Below are positions 1 through 12,408 of a stretch of DNA of 64,000 bases, piece by piece. The notes beneath the pieces were generated by a model. That model searched no databases, was not told where the DNA came from, and worked only from the letters and a program-made list of their open reading frames with translations. The DNA is from Sinohyriopsis cumingii. Lineage: Eukaryota > Mollusca > Bivalvia > Unionida > Unionidae. The stretch spans positions 45,071,117 to 45,135,116 of the forward strand of contig CM068839.1 in assembly GCA_028554795.2 (NCBI GenBank), given 5' to 3'. The translations under genes and the position numbers were made by a program. Every line of letters begins with the position of its first letter. Position 1 is the first letter of the stretch.

Positions 1-494
1 GTTGATGACTTTTTGTATTGGCAGGATTTGAAAGATATTGGAAGGTGGGTCAAAACCATTGTGGTGATTTGGGAACATACACTTTTGCCGTATTCAGAAA
101 ACTGATTCCTTGCTGCTTTAAGGTAAGGAATAATTCCTGTCCAAAAACATATTCTATATTTAAGACGAAATTAATTTATAATCAGAAATAATTTAGATAG
201 ATGTTAGATTATATACAATGAATTCCAAATACAATTATATTAATATGACAAATAACAATATCAAAACTGTACAATGTCCATACTTTAAGGTCGAGATTAC
301 CGGCTCCAAAAACTATCCATGATTTCCGGTGCATCTCTGTTTAGTGAGCTAGTGCGATGCATTTTTGTCATATTGCTGCAAATGAATGGAGAAACTTAAT
401 TTATCACCAAAAGATGAAATGAGTAGTTAAAGGCAGCCCGATTCCGCATAGTAAAACCAATCCTGCTTAGTGCAACTAATGAAATTAGTATACA

Positions 495-500
<6 letters not shown>

Positions 501-566
<66 letters not shown>

Positions 567-578
567 GAGAGAGAGAGA
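501..578. repeat. (GA)n microsatellite
   Basis: About 39 GA units with one interruption. The reverse strand shows an open frame of Leu-Ser repeats that is only a translation of the satellite. Confidence 0.98.
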
Positions 579-3500
579 TCAAACAAATAATAAAGATAAT
601 GGATAACGTAGGTTCTAACAAGAAATCTAGGATATTATATAATCATTGCAATTACTGCAGACTGATATTGAAATTTTAATAATTATATTTAATGATTAAT
701 GAATACAATTGCTCTGAAAAACAAAAGCTTATAAATAAATTTGTGCGTGTTCAAAAACAAATATTAAAAATCTTGCTAATATTCAATGATCTTGAATTAA
801 ACAACAGAAAAAAGTAAAAACTAAGCGAAAACTAAGACGCTTTGTAAAATTTAACAAATAGAAATTTATTTCTCTAGAATACAATACAAATATTTAAAAA
901 GAACTTACAATATTGTGAATTAATCCCAAAGATTCATAAACGTTATTTTACTAGTCCAAAAGTGTTACAAATAAATTCCAGTGGTGTTCCGAACGAATTC
1001 CGCTATTGCATGCAGTGATGTACTAATAGTTAGGAAGGTGGCAATGTGGTAACAGTCTTGATGTATCACAATAGTATAATCCAAAATGTCTTTGAATGAA
1101 TTCACAATAATTCCAAGATAGTAAGTGCACTTTGATTACAATGAATAATTGAAATAAATAAATGACATCCTCTCAACTAAACACGCTTGATTCCATTAGG
1201 ACTGATGCTATGGTATGGAAAAAGCAATTCTAAAGTAAACAAATTTTATTCAAAAAGCTGTGACACAATGACATAACCATGATGAAATGTAGTGTTTCCA
1301 TTTTTTTCGTATACACCGTGCTTCTAGAAGATTCTTATTTTCTAAATAAAGCTGGACATTAAACGCAACATCTGTAAACATGTTTAAATTAAAAAAAATA
1401 ATAACATTAATATACAATCTAAAATCATCAAAGAAATATTAGCTATGTAATTTGTTGTTGTAAAATAAAATATGTGTTTTCAGAATCCCATAACCTCAAT
1501 TACTCAATATCTGATCAAGTTAAATCATAAATGAAGATATACGTCACATATAATCAGAGAAAAACCAACACACAATACAAATTAAATACACATAACAATG
1601 TACTGACGAAATGCATATACTTTATTTAATTTCGTCTCACTTCTGAATAATGCATATGTAGATATGTACTGATGTATATGCATTTCTCACTGTTTCAAGA
1701 TTTATAGATATATGTGCCACTGTCCAGTTGTTTTGCATTCTAATCTTCATTATGTACTAGCGTTGGTCACTTCGCTATGTAAACTTAAACTTCACCTTAT
1801 TTATTAACTTTTAACCGGAAGCCAAGAATATAGGAATCAACAAAACAGTGTTATACTTAAGGGATAGACTTCAATGTCGCTTGGGTTTCGATGCTTTCAG
1901 ATTCTGTCCTTCACAGTGGTCATTATAAACGTTTACAATTCTATAGAGGCAATTGAGGCTCACATTTTGAAATATGCATTCAGCTGATGTTTAGACTATT
2001 TTAATGTTCAGTTTAGATTTTATAACCCACTGAGACTTAAGTGCTTACACATTAGGTCCAGTTCCAAATAGTGCTGCACAGATAAATGTCATACAAAAAC
2101 AATTTTATAGTAATTTCCTTTGGTTGGACCTCAAACGCTTAGTAGATGTTATTGTTTTTAATATTTTGTAATGATAACGTGATATTCCATTATTATGCAG
2201 AAAAATATAGCAAGAACCCCCCCTAAGTGTTTAGCTGTGGAGATAATGAGCTCAGGAACATGCACAGCTGGAGTATTCTGAATGAGGAGATAAGCTATTA
2301 AACATTGAGATTTGTAGGTCATACGGTGTTTGACAGGAAACCACCCATCATTAAAAATCTTATATTCCTTAATTTGAGACCTTTATAAACATTGAACTAG
2401 ACATATATCACGTAAATATGTTTCATGTAGTATTGAGACAAACTTTGCGATGCCAGTAAAAGTGTCAAAACGTAAAGACGGCTCGGTGAATCTTCATAGA
2501 ATACATATTTGTGGTTTCAGAGTGTCAGCTTGGGTAAAAGCATAATAATTTGACAAATATATAAACATACAAATATATATGTACTTGATTGACATTGATC
2601 AGTATGTACGATAGTATTGAGAATTCATGATCGGCTACAGAACCGGCCACATTTAAGCTTAAATACTGTGTGACAATTTTCTTCTCGCTGAAGATAATCG
2701 ACTATGTCATTACAGAGTGAAGAAGGATTCCAGCCGTATGGCAATCACAGTATTATTCCATTAATATAGAGAACCGCTCAGTGGCGTTTCCTTACGAGCT
2801 ACGTGGTCGTTCTTGACCGTCTAAGCGGCCATTCCATTAGGAAACCTCACTAAAATATAAACATTACAAAGAAGAGATGGTCTGAAGTAACCCGTTAGCT
2901 TGCATCGACATATTAAAACGTTCCATAAAAGTACTTATCAAGGTTTAGGGCTATCATGACTAGTAGCTGAACTCATACCAGTAGCGAGTTAAAACATTCT
3001 TGCAAAAGCTATCGGCAGTGTTGCAAAAGCTTTCCAAAAATACCAGTCATACTATCTTTTAATCTATCTTTTCGAAGGAGTAGACTTGAATACTGTTGCA
3101 AAAATTGAACTTGTCACCAATTTGTTTTGGCTGAATGAATAGAAACATCTAAACCAAAATGTTTTAAACGAAAAATGAAATTCATGTGTTTTAAATGAAG
3201 TTTGGATTGCTCCCATAACTCGTATGAACTAATTTATAAACATTTTAATTTTCAACCCTTAAAGAGCAGGTGAAATATTATTGACCATATATTACGTTTC
3301 AAGATATACATGCCAGCATTTGTGACTGTGCTAATTTAGTAAATCAAATAGCTACAATGTTGCCATTTATATTATTTGACTTAAAGTAACTGACCATTCA
3401 AAGAAGCCTACTTCACTCGATCAATATCTATTTTACTGATTCGTAATATGTTATTTCACCAGCACCAATAAGTCAATAAGTCGTTGCTGATATGGGATCT

Positions 3501-4067
3501 AATCAGATCGCATATTAACCTCAGTTAACATGTAGATGCATCCATTACTAATTAATTGTTGTTTAAAAGGTTTGTGAGGATTTAGTTGTCGTTGCAATAG
3601 GTGCTTGATTTTTTAAACCAATCAAAGAATATATAACATTTGTTGGCTCTTTCGCAAAGGATTCAAATGGTCACATACGCTATAAAATAGTAAACACATA
3701 TTGATCAGCTCTGTCACTATGTCCCAAGTCTCTACGCAAGTGTTGCACGTAGAAATAAATGATATGTCTAAATTCGGAAATAAGACCACATGGTAAACAA
3801 CATCTGTACCGATGAATGTTGATTTCCGGATAAGAAATGGTCTCTAAGCAGCTGTTCTACAGAGAGGTCACGTATTTGTTGATGCCAAGCAAAATACAAT
3901 AAAAAAAATAAATGATAACATATCGGATATTTATAATTAATTATGTAACGAGCGTCTTCAGTAGCGAACACTATGGTAAAAACATGTCATCACATTGTAT
4001 ATCGGCATTTTACACGCGTTAAGATTTCAAATATAACTGGTCAGCAAAAGTCTGTTTTTAGTTGGTC

Positions 4068-4068
<1 letters not shown>
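579..4068. other. A+T-rich non-coding tract
   Basis: No open frame longer than about 70 codons looks coding on either strand. Apart from the diverged repeat copy at about 1053-1175, I see nothing recognisable here. Confidence 0.6.
1053..1175 (+). repeat. Diverged dispersed repeat, copy 1
   Basis: This stretch matches 26100-26215 in direct orientation. Both copies share the run TTGATGTATCACAAT, then a TATAATC block and, after a gap, the run AATTGAAATAAATAA. Similarity may start earlier, near 860. There is no coding capacity and the family is not recognised. Confidence 0.6.

Positions 4069-4152
<84 letters not shown>
4069..4152. repeat. (AT)n microsatellite
   Basis: About 42 uninterrupted TA units. 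Tyr-Ile open frames across it are artefacts of the repeat. Confidence 0.98.
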
Positions 4153-4156
<4 letters not shown>

Positions 4157-4210
4157 TTGGAGAATATTTGGGTTCAGTGGTGTCTGATTTAGAACTGTAT
4201 CAGAATAATG

Positions 4211-4257
<47 letters not shown>
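4211..4257. repeat. (ATCT)n microsatellite
   Basis: Nearly twelve perfect ATCT units, starting 58 bases after the preceding AT tract. Confidence 0.97.
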
Positions 4258-4269
4258 GGTTTAAACTCC

Positions 4270-4435
4270 ATGCCGTTCTAAAAGTTGATCATGTTTCATT
4301 ATAATGCCAAGCTACGCTCATGTCTAATAAATGTTGTGAAAACTGTATCTGATAGGCGTAAGCGCTATGCCGTCCTGAAACAATATGATCGTGTCTTATC
4401 ATAATGCCAAGCTACGTTCATGTCCAATATAAGTG
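4270..4435. repeat. Imperfect tandem duplication, period about 97 bp
   Basis: A unit beginning ATGCCGT-CT and running through ATAATGCCAAGCTACG-TCATGTC occurs twice, at about 4270-4333 and 4367-4432, with scattered differences. It is an old local duplication of unknown content. Confidence 0.6.
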
Positions 4436-5213
4436 TGATCTCAGAGGAAATAACTATGATTAACAATGAATACAGTATTTGATCAACATTTACGTCATAT
4501 AGCGCATTTTGGCGTCATATCAGGAAAAAATCTGATATTGACTAAATTGCCGTTTGTTTCCACAAACCATTGTTACCCAGGAGACGAACGCTATGTTCCA
4601 TTTCTAATTTCCTTGTAAATATATGGTGTTTTGTTTACTTTATTAGTCAACTACGACTTTTACGGCAGTAAAGGTTCCTATTTTGTGGCTTCTGATGATG
4701 AAACGGAAGTTCCTCAAAAGCATAAAAGTACTGTTAATTCAACCAGAATGTGCAGTTCTGATGGAAATGCCGATTGGTTACGTGACTAAACATAATAACA
4801 TCCTCGTAAAGTCGATATTGATATCAATGTGATGAATCAGTTTGTCCAAACTGTTCCAGCAATCGAACTCTCGATATATATTAAGTTTGATGCCATCAGT
4901 ATCGTGATAAATTTGGCCAAGATGAATATTATGCATCCCTAGACATAGCATGTCAACTTAATCATATATAATGTGGTGGAAATTGGGTCTGATACGTTGT
5001 TGATATTTGTATATTAAGCGGAAGGTACACAAATTGATCCATGATATAGAATGTTTGCTCACTATCTCTTTGGCAACGCGATTTTAAAATTATCGTCAAA
5101 GCTGAAAAAGTTAAGTCAGAAAGAAGAAAGTAAATATATAGATGGATAAAAAGGAATGTAAAACATACATAACTCTAAACTTGGAATTTTTAAGTCGGTA
5201 TTTCATCAGGCAG
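4436..5213. other. Non-coding tract, nothing recognised
   Basis: A+T-rich sequence with only short spurious open frames. No repeat or RNA gene was identified. Confidence 0.5.
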
Positions 5214-5475
5214 TGGGGCCACGAGTGGCCCAGTGGTCCAAAGCGCTTTCCATTAAGGATCACTGCCATCTCACCTCTTTCTGCGTGGGTTCAAGTCTCG
5301 GATTCGGCCAATGTGGGTATGTGAGAAAGCTTGCCAGTTGCTTCTCGAGGGTCGGTGGTTCTTTCTGGGGATTTCCCGGGTTCTTCCTCCACCATTAATA
5401 CTGGCCATCATGTATAGCCTATCGTGTGCTGAAATATGGCGTTAAACCCTACAACACCACCAACAACAGCAACAA
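5214..5475 (+). repeat. tRNA-derived SINE, family 1, copy 1
   Basis: The 5' part has a tRNA-like box A (TGGCCCAGTGG) and a box B (GGGTTCAAGTCTC). A unique body follows, containing GTGAGAAAGCTTGCCAGT and a TTCCCGGGTTCTTCCTCCACC-like stretch, then GGCGTTAAACCCT and an ACA/AAC-rich tail. The same order occurs at 62595-62834 (+) and 58672-58922 (-). Flanks share an imperfect CATCAG...GCAG duplication. SINEs are non-autonomous and copied by LINE machinery; internal pol III boxes would drive transcription. Open frames through it are accidental. Confidence 0.88.
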
Positions 5476-7399
5476 TCATCAGCCGGCAGGGTACATAAGT
5501 ATAAAATATTAATATGAATGTTCGTTGTCTATTACACAACAAACTCTAAATTATACTGGTGTTTTATGCAGCAGCCATTCCATGTATCTGTGGCAACATC
5601 TATTGCAATATATCTTGTTTTAAATCATATCTTGCATAAATGTCTTCATAATACGTTTAGTAAATCTTTGTTTATTGATGTTTAATTAAGAACAGCTCCA
5701 GATTAGCAAGTTGTTTTTAGAGATAAATGATTTTGTTGGAGAAACCTTCCCGAAACGATAAACTTTAACAATAACGAAAAGGTGAAACACAAAATTGACA
5801 GATCCAATATTATTAAAGATATTCTTCTAAAATCTTGCCTTCCCAATGACCCTGAGGATATGCTAATCGCCTACTGCAACAGTATCCTGATCAGGCGGTT
5901 TCAATCTGCTGATGGCATCGGATATATATATGACACTCCAGTCATAACCACAAAAATGTCAAGGGACAAGATGTCCATTCTGAAATGCTCAAATAAACTG
6001 TCCCTCAACTTCTCCAACATCAGGTGTGCTGGACGATGGGCCAAGGTCGATTAGGTCCCTACGGCATACTCTTGGGTGGACCATCAATTTACCTAACCTG
6101 GTCTAACACCGGTACTAAAATTATGTAGGACCTTCTTGATGGCCAGATGGAGTTTTCATTCGTACCATTTTCTAAGAGTCTCATAATTGCAATGGTTCCA
6201 ACTTTACCTGACTATAAACGAACTGGAAAATTTATGAAGTATGTCTAGCTTAAACGGTCCTTTCAGTTATTCAGAGTCCATATACCAGAGCAAAACTACA
6301 CTAAATAAGACATTAAAATAAATTCCACTCAACATAAAATAGAAATGTGTTATTGCGATACGAGTATTGACTTTCCTGGCGCTAGATTGTTGGCTATATT
6401 TCATTAAAGATGGTTATAGACAAACGGATTTCAATTTGATTAATTTAGTATGAAGAATTAGTCCAAATTAAAGAATGCGAATTCTCCGACTGGAATGATT
6501 ACAGAATCGACATGCCTAGTAGCAATGCAAAGCAAACTAAAATAATACGGTTCTTCATGCTTGTTAAAAAACAAACATAAATCAATGCATATGTTATCAT
6601 ATATTTATGTAAAATATATTATACTATCACCATATACGGAATAAAGATCCATAATGACTCAGGAGAAGAATTGATTATTATTGCAAACGAGGTAATTACT
6701 AAGGTATTATCTGTCTCTGTAACCTTGTTATATTATGAATTATTCCTTTTTGAAGAAGCTGCGACTAATATAATATTTAAAAGGTAATTGGTGTTTTTAA
6801 CAAATGTGTTTAAGTAATTTTGAATAATTTTTGTATATGAACAGGTCAAAAGTGAGTCGCACGTAACATGAAATCTTATATGTGCTATCGGACATTGAGG
6901 GTTATAACTCTTGGACCCAATTAATGTATTTGCCAAAATAATTCTGGCATTTAGAAGCCATGACACATTTCCTACGTTCACCTTTACGTAAGGATTATAT
7001 CAACTAAAACTGGCCTTATTCAATGAAAAACTGAAACAACAATATTGACAGAGCCATTCTTCTTGAACCCTAACTAAAGTAAGTAATAGACATCCAATAT
7101 AATATTGGTCGGATTCCATGTAGATGAGGTTTCTGCCTAATACAATAGTATCCAGGCACGTGCAAGTCATGAATGATGAATACCAAGATAGCCCAGCTAC
7201 TGTATTTTCATATCAAATTCATAAAAAAAATTCGTTTGGCACTTTGCTATTCTGCGGACAGCAGTTCTCATTGTGCATGATATAATTATATTGCTTGTTT
7301 TTCGAACTATTTGTGATGCATATATCCTTATTGTATGATCATATTTTTTTCCGGTAACTTTATATTGACAAACAATTTGAAATATTTTCCCATACTATA
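5476..7399. other. Non-coding tract, one unexplained open stretch
   Basis: Mostly A+T-rich filler. An open stretch of about 90 codons at 5782-6054 (+) has ordinary amino-acid content but resembles nothing I recognise, and no splice or promoter context supports a gene. Confidence 0.4.
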
Positions 7400-8930
7400 A
7401 GGTTTCATATTGTAAGACACGTCCGTATAAAAATAGTATCGTGCATTAGGAATGAATCTTGTAAACAAACAATATACGCTCATATAGTGGAGGCTTTATC
7501 ATTTAGGTTATACCTGGGTTTTTTTCTGGATGAAATAAACAAGATAATTCGTCCATTCGAAAGTAGGAGTGATAAACTTTACGATGTGAACAAGTTTACA
7601 GAGTAACGAAAGAAAATTTCAAGCAGTCAAGCGAATCAACGTGATATTCGCAATGTCCACAACAAACGCGAGAGACGCAGTAATTGAAAATACCATTGTG
7701 ATAATTTAATAAGTTATTTAGAAGAAATAGTCGTAACATTTTGCAAATATAATGGTTCAGAATAGTGCAAGTGTTGCCTAGGTTTTGTCAAAATAGCATA
7801 GAAAAGCATACAGAAGACAAGGGCTATCGCATATTCATCAGATACGTACCATTTTACAAGTCAGTCAAAACACTAAATTCGAAAATAAAATACAACTGTA
7901 GGTTTTGATAGGAAACTAATAGCATCAGAGCCAATGAGCCAAGACGACGAGGAAGTCTTATTTCCGTTGACTAAATTCACTTTCACACAGCAGTTGCTTT
8001 GCAATTTTCCCTGTTTACCTCTTTGGTAAAATATTAGGCTAGCGATGGAAGCCATACAAGTCCCTACAACAAAGAGCTTGCATGTGACAGGGTATACACA
8101 TACGTCATTATTACATAAAAATAAGAATAACAATAAATATACTTATATTTATGTCTCGTGATTTCCTCAGAATGTTCTTTCTTTGCTCTGGAAATCTGAA
8201 TGACATAACCCATGTCATGGATACAAAATTTCAAACAAACCGTGAAATTGAACGGTAATTTTGACTGCATTTCCAACTGAAATTGCATTATCCTTACTGC
8301 ACTCAAAACGAAATGATCAGCTAATCCATAACGTTTGTTTGTTATATTTCATTTAAAATAATCCATGTTTCCCCAAGCATGGTTCAAAATAATCAATGAC
8401 AGAACCTAAACACAGACGCAGTTGATTAAACTGCTCAAATCACATACACATGTTAAGGAATTTACCCAATAAATCCAGTACATCACAAGCAGAAAAGCCT
8501 AATTGAGTTGGATCGACAGAAACAAAATCCACTCTAAATTTAAATTCTAGCTATAACACAACTAGAGTTTCTTAAGCTAATGCTGAGCGCGCGACGAAGT
8601 TCCAAGTTCATTGGTCGGTGCTGTGTGCGCATTAATATTGTTACAGTGTATTGATGAATCTAAGGTTGCGTATTTATTTTGGAATATAATATCACTTCAA
8701 TTACATTGTTTCTTGTAGTGCATTCGTTTGGTTATTAAGATTTAAGTAGAAAAACAAAATGAGTATATAGCAAAAGGTTACAACATTTGTATGGGAAAAT
8801 ATGAACTCTTTTTCTTCGGACTAATATTCCACTCCCAAGACTTCGCAGTATTACTAAGAAAACAAACTTGTGCTTATTTTCCCATACCAATGATGTAACC
8901 CATATTGATTTTGCCCTATACTAGCTGTCT
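7400..8930 (+). repeat. Unnamed dispersed repeat, copy A (inverted relative to 59.05-60.39 kb)
   Basis: This segment aligns along its length with the reverse complement of 59050-60390. Shared blocks include TTCGTCCATTCGAAAGTAG near 7.55 kb, GCTATCGCATAT near 7.83 kb, GAGCCAATGAGCCAAGACGACG near 7.93 kb, GTATTTATTTTGGAATA near 8.67 kb and GGGAAAATATGA near 8.79 kb. The copies differ by many substitutions and indels, including extra sequence here around 8.31-8.58 kb. Open frames on - are discontinuous between the copies, so coding is not supported. No terminal repeats were found; class unknown. Confidence 0.75.
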
Positions 8931-11900
8931 GGAGTAATTACGAATTCAGTTACTTAGTTCGAGCTGGTCACCAGTACTGGATGATATTAGTCGAGGCGTT
9001 TAGTATACTGAATGATTGTATCTACTTTTGTATAAATACAGCGAGTTAAGCCCTGTCAGGTGACAGACATGTTCAAGGACAGTTGTGCCATTGCCCTGTT
9101 TAATCGCAAATTGTGTCTAAGGCCAAGTATAACAATAAGTGGAAGAAAGGAATGAGAGAGAGATAGAGAGAAAGAGAGAGCAAATTGTAGAGTCAAAAAA
9201 GGAAGGCGAGTATCAACAAAAGAAACAAGAATAAGTGAATATTTTTGCCGTTGTACAGGAAAGATAATATATAAGAAAGAATAAATAATTTTTTAAAATG
9301 AGACAGCACCAATAACTCTGGAGCAGAAGGGGATTGGCGGGGTGGTTGGTGGGGTGCCATTACTTTGGAAAGATAGAGATGTATTTTGAATTTCGAAACA
9401 AAAGAACAGAAATCCATTTTCATTGTGTGCAGATTGGGGCGGAAGAAATAAGTGTAGTAAGCTTATTGGGGTGAGATATTACAAAGTCTTAAAATATTTC
9501 AATATTCGCTATATTGTTCATTGAAAAAAAAAAACAGTTTATGTTGGTAATACCTCCCGTCTGTCGAGCTGTCCTTGTTTTCTTTTGGAAAACAAATCCC
9601 AGAAATATCGTTCAGTCATATCTTAACAAACTTTCAATGAGGAAATTGTTCATATTCGGCCACAATGTACAAAGTAGAGTTGGGAACAATGGAGAGTGCT
9701 TATTCGTATTGACAAACCCAGCGTTGTGAAAAACATTTAGATGTGCACCAAAGTTTACAATAATAATATCATACACTCATGACAACATATAATAGTTTGT
9801 ATGTATTAATGGTGCATGGGCACATACATAGATAAAGCACTCATTCGATCCATTAATTGTTTGAACAGTGTTGGATGGATATTTTGAAACCACTGAGTAT
9901 TTAGCGTGTCCATTTTTATTTTTATAATTTGTTTTTAAAATTAAAAACAAGTATCGACTGAAATATTAGATGTCACCATCATCAAAAGGTTCAATAGCAA
10001 ATGGGTCAATTTTCGTGGCATCATGTGGCAGATGCAAGCAGCAAGACCTTGCCATATTGGAGGATGAAAATATTTAGTACACATTTTTCATGAACACACT
10101 TAAATTCCACCTCATCCTTAGATTCATCTGCGTTAGACTATTACTAACAGCACAGATTAAAAAGATATATGACTTATAATGTTATATAATATTGATTGCA
10201 CCATGATAGAGTAACAGGGCAGCAGAAGAGCAAAGATCAACGACAGTAGTTAGTGACTATAAATAAATTAAAGTACTCTGAACCTCAAATACACTGTTTA
10301 TCATAACGGTAACAAAGCTGTTTACCAATAATATTGGCACTACTAGATATATCAAATGTCAGTTTCAGATGAAATTGTTTTAGTGCATACTACATACCAT
10401 ATTCATGAGCTCCTTATTTTATATGCAACAGACACCAATTCTGCATTAAGCCAAATGGAAACCGCCATCTTAAAAATGTGTAAAGAATACATTAATTATG
10501 TCTACTGGCTCGACTGTAGTTATCATTAATGAAACAATAGTTGCCATACTGCAAACGTTTGCCTGATGTAACATTTGCTGCAACAGATATGGCCGACAAA
10601 TATTCAATCATCACCATCTTCAGCAGATAGGGACAGGATAGCAAGTCAATGATCTTTCCAGACGTAGGGATTGATAATCTTGATGTAAATACCTGACAGT
10701 TTTATGATGAACACAGCGGCAAAGACTTTTTCTATGCAAATCCCTTGCTTCGAGATCATCTGTCAGATGGCATGTTGTAGAAATGTGATACGCAAGCTAC
10801 ATGATAATGTCCCTCTAATTATATAAAATTAGGCAGGGTCATGGCAAATCTGAAAAGGATGGTATCTTACACATAAAATGCCTATTGTTGACAGTCAAGT
10901 CGAAACTAATATCAAAAGCAAACAAAATATAGGATTGGTAAAGGAAACAATTATCGGTAGAGGGAAATGAGGCTGTATCATGTTTATATGTAGTAGTGCT
11001 TTACGTTACCAAAGCAATAAAGTGTCTGTGTAGTGCCAACAAAGGTGACAAAATGCAATACAAAATGTTTACAAAACATTAGGGAGTTAAATACTTCCAA
11101 AAATGTACAATTAAGTACAAGAGGTTATAGAATAAACGGCAAATTAAAAAATGTATATCAGATAACTAATAATGTAAATCATGAAATATTCTTAAAATAT
11201 GATGAAAATCTATTGCATAAACTCCATTCCTTTACAAAGTAAATAGTTTAGGTCCTAATACAGTTTTGTCAAGAAATACATTTCAAACTACTTCTGTTTT
11301 ACAATCCAGTATGAGCATAAAAACTTGATTTTAATTTCGTTATCTATATAATTTGCAAAACTTAGAAACTATGTTATCTGTTTCTGTTTAGGTACATTAA
11401 ATTTACTCATTTTAATAATTGAACAAATAAGTGTAGTATCCATTGAAAGTGACTGTATAAGTTTAAATGTTTAAATTGCCCTAACTACTTTGCTGTACAT
11501 AATTATAAATTGAGATTTAAAAATAAACGACAAAGTATTCATGCAAGAAAGTAACGGGTTTATTGAAGTGTTGCTCAGTAGTGTCGTTGAGGCACTTTAC
11601 TGACATACATACGAGGGTAATTCTGTGTTGGATTTACCTTTCGCTTTACAGGAAAATGGACAGAAACTAACACATGGGAATGACAGACCATGGATCCGTA
11701 CCAGTCTACTAGTGTCTCATCATAGAATCGGATTGTAAAAGCAGTTCACAAACAAAGGAAATAAAACGTATGTGCCACTGGTACAATTAATTAATATTCT
11801 CCATGCAATCAATGAACATAATTAATGTTGATAATTGCTTGAACTATTCATACTGCTCTATGCAGTTGGGTTTGTTTCAAAAGATCAGTTTTTAAAAAGA

Positions 11901-12367
11901 AAACAAAATCTCAATTTTTCCTCACTGGTAATCCTGGCGTTTTAAAAGGAAGACTTTATATACCTTAGATATTGTTTAAAGAACTTTTAATTTCCTTTAG
12001 GATTGAGATAGTGTCATTTTTTGTTATAGAGTATATAGCGTGGCCTTACTTCAGATATGCACCTATAAAAAACGTACTATCTCTGCCTAGTCATTTTCAC
12101 TTTATGGATATTAAAGGTACATTGTTTAAACAACAGATCATACAGAGAACTTCTGAAGTTCCTAGCTGTTCTGCTGGATAAAAACTAGTCCGTATTTCCA
12201 AGGACTGACGTGATGTCGTTTGTATTATATTACACCTGCTGATACCAACCTGGAAATTAAACATCAAACGTTGCTGTGGACTGAAAATAAATGGTTGATA
12301 AAGCATCGAATAGGTCGCATTTTGCGGTACCTAACTAGGGGCACAATAATGTGTTTTTGGTGATATG

Positions 12368-12368
<1 letters not shown>
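8931..12368. other. Non-coding tract, possible weak coding relic near 10.56-10.80 kb
   Basis: A+T-rich with a short GA-rich patch near 9.15 kb. On + around 10560-10800 the reading frame looks protein-like but is interrupted, and I cannot assign a family. Nothing else was recognised. Confidence 0.4.

Positions 12369-12406
<38 letters not shown>
12369..12406. repeat. (CA)n microsatellite
   Basis: Nineteen uninterrupted CA units. Confidence 0.98.

Positions 12407-12408
<2 letters not shown>

Noticed and set aside
427-621. Reverse-strand open frame with a Ser-Leu repeat
   Set aside because: It is the translation of the (GA)n microsatellite.
3973-4281. 102-codon + frame of Tyr-Ile repeats
   Set aside because: It runs through the (AT)n and (ATCT)n tracts and has no real protein content.
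5782-6054. 90-codon + frame that looks protein-like
   Set aside because: No family, no splice sites or promoter, and no continuation nearby; chance cannot be excluded.
10560-10800. Interrupted protein-like reading on + strand
   Set aside because: No motif I can name; too weak to call a pseudogene.
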